This document shows, in pieces, positions 24,305-64,000 of a stretch of DNA of 64,000 bases. The DNA lies in the NCBI GenBank assembly GCA_029948255.1, contig JALIZF010001762.1:62001-126000 (forward strand), read 5' to 3'. How positions within the stretch are numbered: the stretch's first letter is position 1; the number at the start of each line of letters is the position of its first letter. The notes under the pieces were generated by a model. It saw nothing but the letters and a program-made list of their open reading frames with translations. It did not search any database and was not told the origin of the DNA. The position numbers were made by a program, and so were the translations under genes. This DNA is from Telmatactis stephensoni. Lineage: Eukaryota > Cnidaria > Anthozoa > Actiniaria > Isophelliidae.

Positions 24305-24859
24305 CTGTACGATCTGCATAGGATCTGGTACAGGATCCTGTAGAATATTCTATGCGAAACTGCAAATCCTAATAGGATCTTAGACAAGATCCTATTAGGA
24401 TCTTGTACAAGATATGAGCAGGATCCTGTACAAGATCCTATTTCAAGATCCTGCAGGATCCTACAGGATCCTACAGGATCTTGTACAAGATCCTACAGGA
24501 TCCTACAGGATCCTGTAGGATCCTGTAGGATCTTGAAATAGGATCTTGTCCAGGATCCTGCTCAAGATCTTGTCCAGGATCCTAATAAGATCTTGTACAA
24601 GATCCTATTAGGATCCTGGACAAGATATGAGCAGGATCCTGTACAAGATCCTGCAGGATCCTACAGGATCCTACAGGATCTTGTACAAGATCCTACAGGA
24701 TCCTACAGGATCTTGTACAAGATCCTACAGGATCCTGTAGGATCCTGCAGGATCTTGAAATAGGATCTTGTCCAGGATCCTGCTCAAGATCTTGTCCAGG
24801 ATCCTAATAAGATCTTGTACAAGATCCTATTAGGATCCTGGACAGGATTTTCACCAGGG
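24305..24859. repeat. Right subterminal palindrome array
   Basis: Dense AGGATCCT, GATCTTGTACAAGATC and CCTGCAGGATCCTACAGG palindromes. The core is a tandem duplication of about 235 bp (24375-24612 and 24612-24838), each copy nearly palindromic. It mirrors the left array at 7950-8495 and ends at the CCCTGG terminal repeat. Confidence 0.85.
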
Positions 24860-24864
24860 AATGC

Positions 24865-25837
24865 CAGATTCAAATGTTCTTCACTTCTGAGAGGTAAAAT
24901 ATCTTTAGAGAGCTACATGATTTCTGGCAAAAAAGAAATTTTACTTTATGTACAGACTACTTTAAGTAATTCAGCTAAATCCACGTATTATTTATGAATT
25001 GAGAACAAATACTTTGTCAAATACTTTGTAGTGTTATAAATTATAAATCGTAATGCAATGCAATGCAATGCATCATGTACTCTTTAGCCGCTAGCTTGAG
25101 ATTTAATCACTTTTACACATCATCAAGCTATGGTTGTTTGTGATTAGACTTGCATACAATTTAATTACATAAAAAAAGTTGTGTCTTTCGAATCTCAGAG
25201 TTACATGAAAAATATACGTACTCGCTTAGCTCTAAGAAGGGCTAAATAACCTCTAAACAATTATGTTCACTGTACTTACCAAACATACGATATATTCATG
25301 AAGTAATAAACATAATAAAATAAACTGCAATGTTTCCCGGAACGGAGAGACTGCCGAACGAAACTGTACTAATGGCGACTGAATGAGCTGGAATGGAGGT
25401 GAAGCGGGAGTGGCGAACGTAAAACCGCTGTTCGGTTGTATCGTGGTCTACTAAAGTATACCTGAACACGGTCTTTTTTCACCATAAATACCATGGGATT
25501 TATACCTATTTAAACGACTGAACCTACCTCGATCACATGCACTTCAAAAGTATCAATCAAGTGGTAACAACTGTAGTTGTGTGTATTAGATATCCTTTGC
25601 AGAATTTCTGTTTCTTCCACAACCAGTTTCAACTTGATTAATGGCAATAATCTGAAGACATTTGGTATCAAAGGTTTTCCAGTCAACGGCGGCCTATTAG
25701 ATCGCGTTTATGGAATCTTTCATTGCCTGAGTGACCGATATCTGGAGAGCGCTACTGGTTACTCGAGTGACATAACGACATATCGTTGAGTGGGATTTCG
25801 TTGTATTTCACGTATTTCGGTTGAGGTAAATATAAAT
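24865..25837 (+). promoter_or_regulatory. Upstream region of the guanylate cyclase gene
   Basis: About 970 bp lie between the CACTA element and the cyclase start codon. No clear TATA box or CpG-rich core was found. The last 300 bp have higher GC than the surroundings and probably include the promoter and 5' leader. Short similarity to 7570-7640 (AAATCCACGTAT, TTTATGAA) marks a dispersed repeat near 24950-25010. Confidence 0.4.
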
Positions 25838-63354
<37,517 letters not shown>

Positions 63355-64000
63355 GTAAGCAATTTTATAATATGGGTAAAGAAATTGCTGCTTTCCATTT
63401 TGTTGTCCCGAATATTGGTCATGTAGTACAATGCTAAGAAAAATGGTGCCAAATATATTAAAAAGCGCTAAAACGCTAATGGTGTGTTCAATTTTTTTTA
63501 AAAAAAGAGCATAAGTAAGAGGGAAAATTCTCGCGCGCCCTCGACAGAATCATTGCGCCCAAATTATTTGAAACAGCTTTAGCTCGCACTGGCAGCAAAC
63601 AAACAGAGCCAAAAGATTTGACATTTTCAAGAAACAAGTGAGCTCGATGTAATTTTCCAAATCTATAAATTTCCAAAAAAGATGGTCAAACAGACTTAAC
63701 TATATTTAGAACTGCTTAACTAGCAACCGTAAGGCACGCACACAGTACAACTTTTCTTACCCGTTTCTCTGTAACATCGCGCGCAATGTTGCATCGTGTG
63801 TCCACCCCAAAGCTTTCTTTTGAAACTTTCTGCCACCTTGTTCGCAACATTGTAGAGGGTGGACACACGGTGCGCAGTGTTTCAGAAAACGTTATTTCGT
63901 GCCTTTCTCTCACTAAATGAGATTGGAATTGAATATTACTAATCCTTGTGACATCTATTCGGCTAGCGCGTGCTGAAGTTGTATCCGAAGAAGAGGCAGG
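63355..64000. other. Cyclase intron 6, partial
   Basis: It begins GTAAGC. A diverged inverted pair (GTGTGTCCACCC near 63798 and GGGTGGACACAC near 63857, with GTTGC/GCAAC close by) marks a small MITE at roughly 63750-63905. No further exon is seen before the window ends. Confidence 0.6.

Larger units (their letters stand above)
7950..24859. mobile_element. Giant CACTA/EnSpm-like transposon
   Basis: The left end CCCTGGTGAAAATCCT (7950-7965) recurs inverted at the right end (24844-24859), with AAT immediately outside both ends (7947-7949, 24860-24862). A 3-bp target duplication and arrays of subterminal repeats are hallmarks of CACTA/EnSpm elements. Internally there is a TNP2-type transposase gene on the - strand (8719-12353) and a divergent BEN-domain gene on the + strand (12692-23064). 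Length is 16,910 bp, or about 12.8 kb without the ISL2EU insertion at 14741-18882. The termini do not begin with CACTA, which is unusual but not excluding in animals. The alternative, two unrelated copies providing one end each, is made unlikely by the matching AAT and by the complete gene pair between the ends. Confidence 0.8.

Overview
The window is animal (metazoan) genomic DNA: AT-rich, with spliced genes, many transposable elements, foldback MITEs and long microsatellites. The mix of an H-NOX guanylate cyclase, SAP/SWIM/YqaJ and THAP transposon proteins, BEN proteins and CR1/RTE-like LINEs suggests a cnidarian, probably an anthozoan such as a coral. That placement is inference; no species-specific marker was recognised.

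The host gene is a soluble (H-NOX) guanylate cyclase of the Gyc88E/beta type on the + strand. Six exons lie at 25838-26644, 41156-41418, 49572-49701, 56526-56672, 56836-56982 and 63085-63354, all with matching phases. The gene runs off the right edge. Four of its five visible introns are packed with mobile DNA.

1-7.9 kb: a decayed SWIM/YqaJ pseudogene on the - strand, a retroelement tail, and two non-autonomous elements (4362-6193, about 6646-7573).

7950-24859: an apparent 16.9-kb CACTA/EnSpm-like transposon with a 16-bp perfect terminal inverted repeat, an AAT target duplication and about 540-bp subterminal arrays of AGGATCCT-type palindromes at both ends. It carries two divergent genes: a TNP2-type transposase (-, three exons, two frameshifts) and a nine-exon BEN-domain gene (+). 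A 4.14-kb ISL2EU-type transposon (14741-18882; SAP-SWIM-YqaJ nuclease plus THAP-DDE transposase, convergent) has inserted into exon 3 of the BEN gene. Removing it together with one AT duplication gives an open 390-codon frame across all nine exons.

26.6-41.2 kb (cyclase intron 1): MITEs, several nested, a SINE and a decayed LTR-retrotransposon integrase fragment. 41.4-49.6 kb (intron 2): an unrecognised broken protein-coding repeat, a CR1-like LINE, and about 530 bp of (CTAT)n ending 90 bp before exon 3. 49.7-56.5 kb (intron 3): an RTE-like LINE on the - strand split by a palindromic MITE and by a 3.35-kb Tc1/mariner-type element. That element encodes a transposase with a PAX-like paired domain and a second SAM-like/zinc-knuckle protein. 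57.0-63.1 kb (intron 5): a 4.5-kb element with long inverted termini containing further foldbacks and a SINE.

All calls come from reading the sequence. Family names come from recognised motifs, not database searches.
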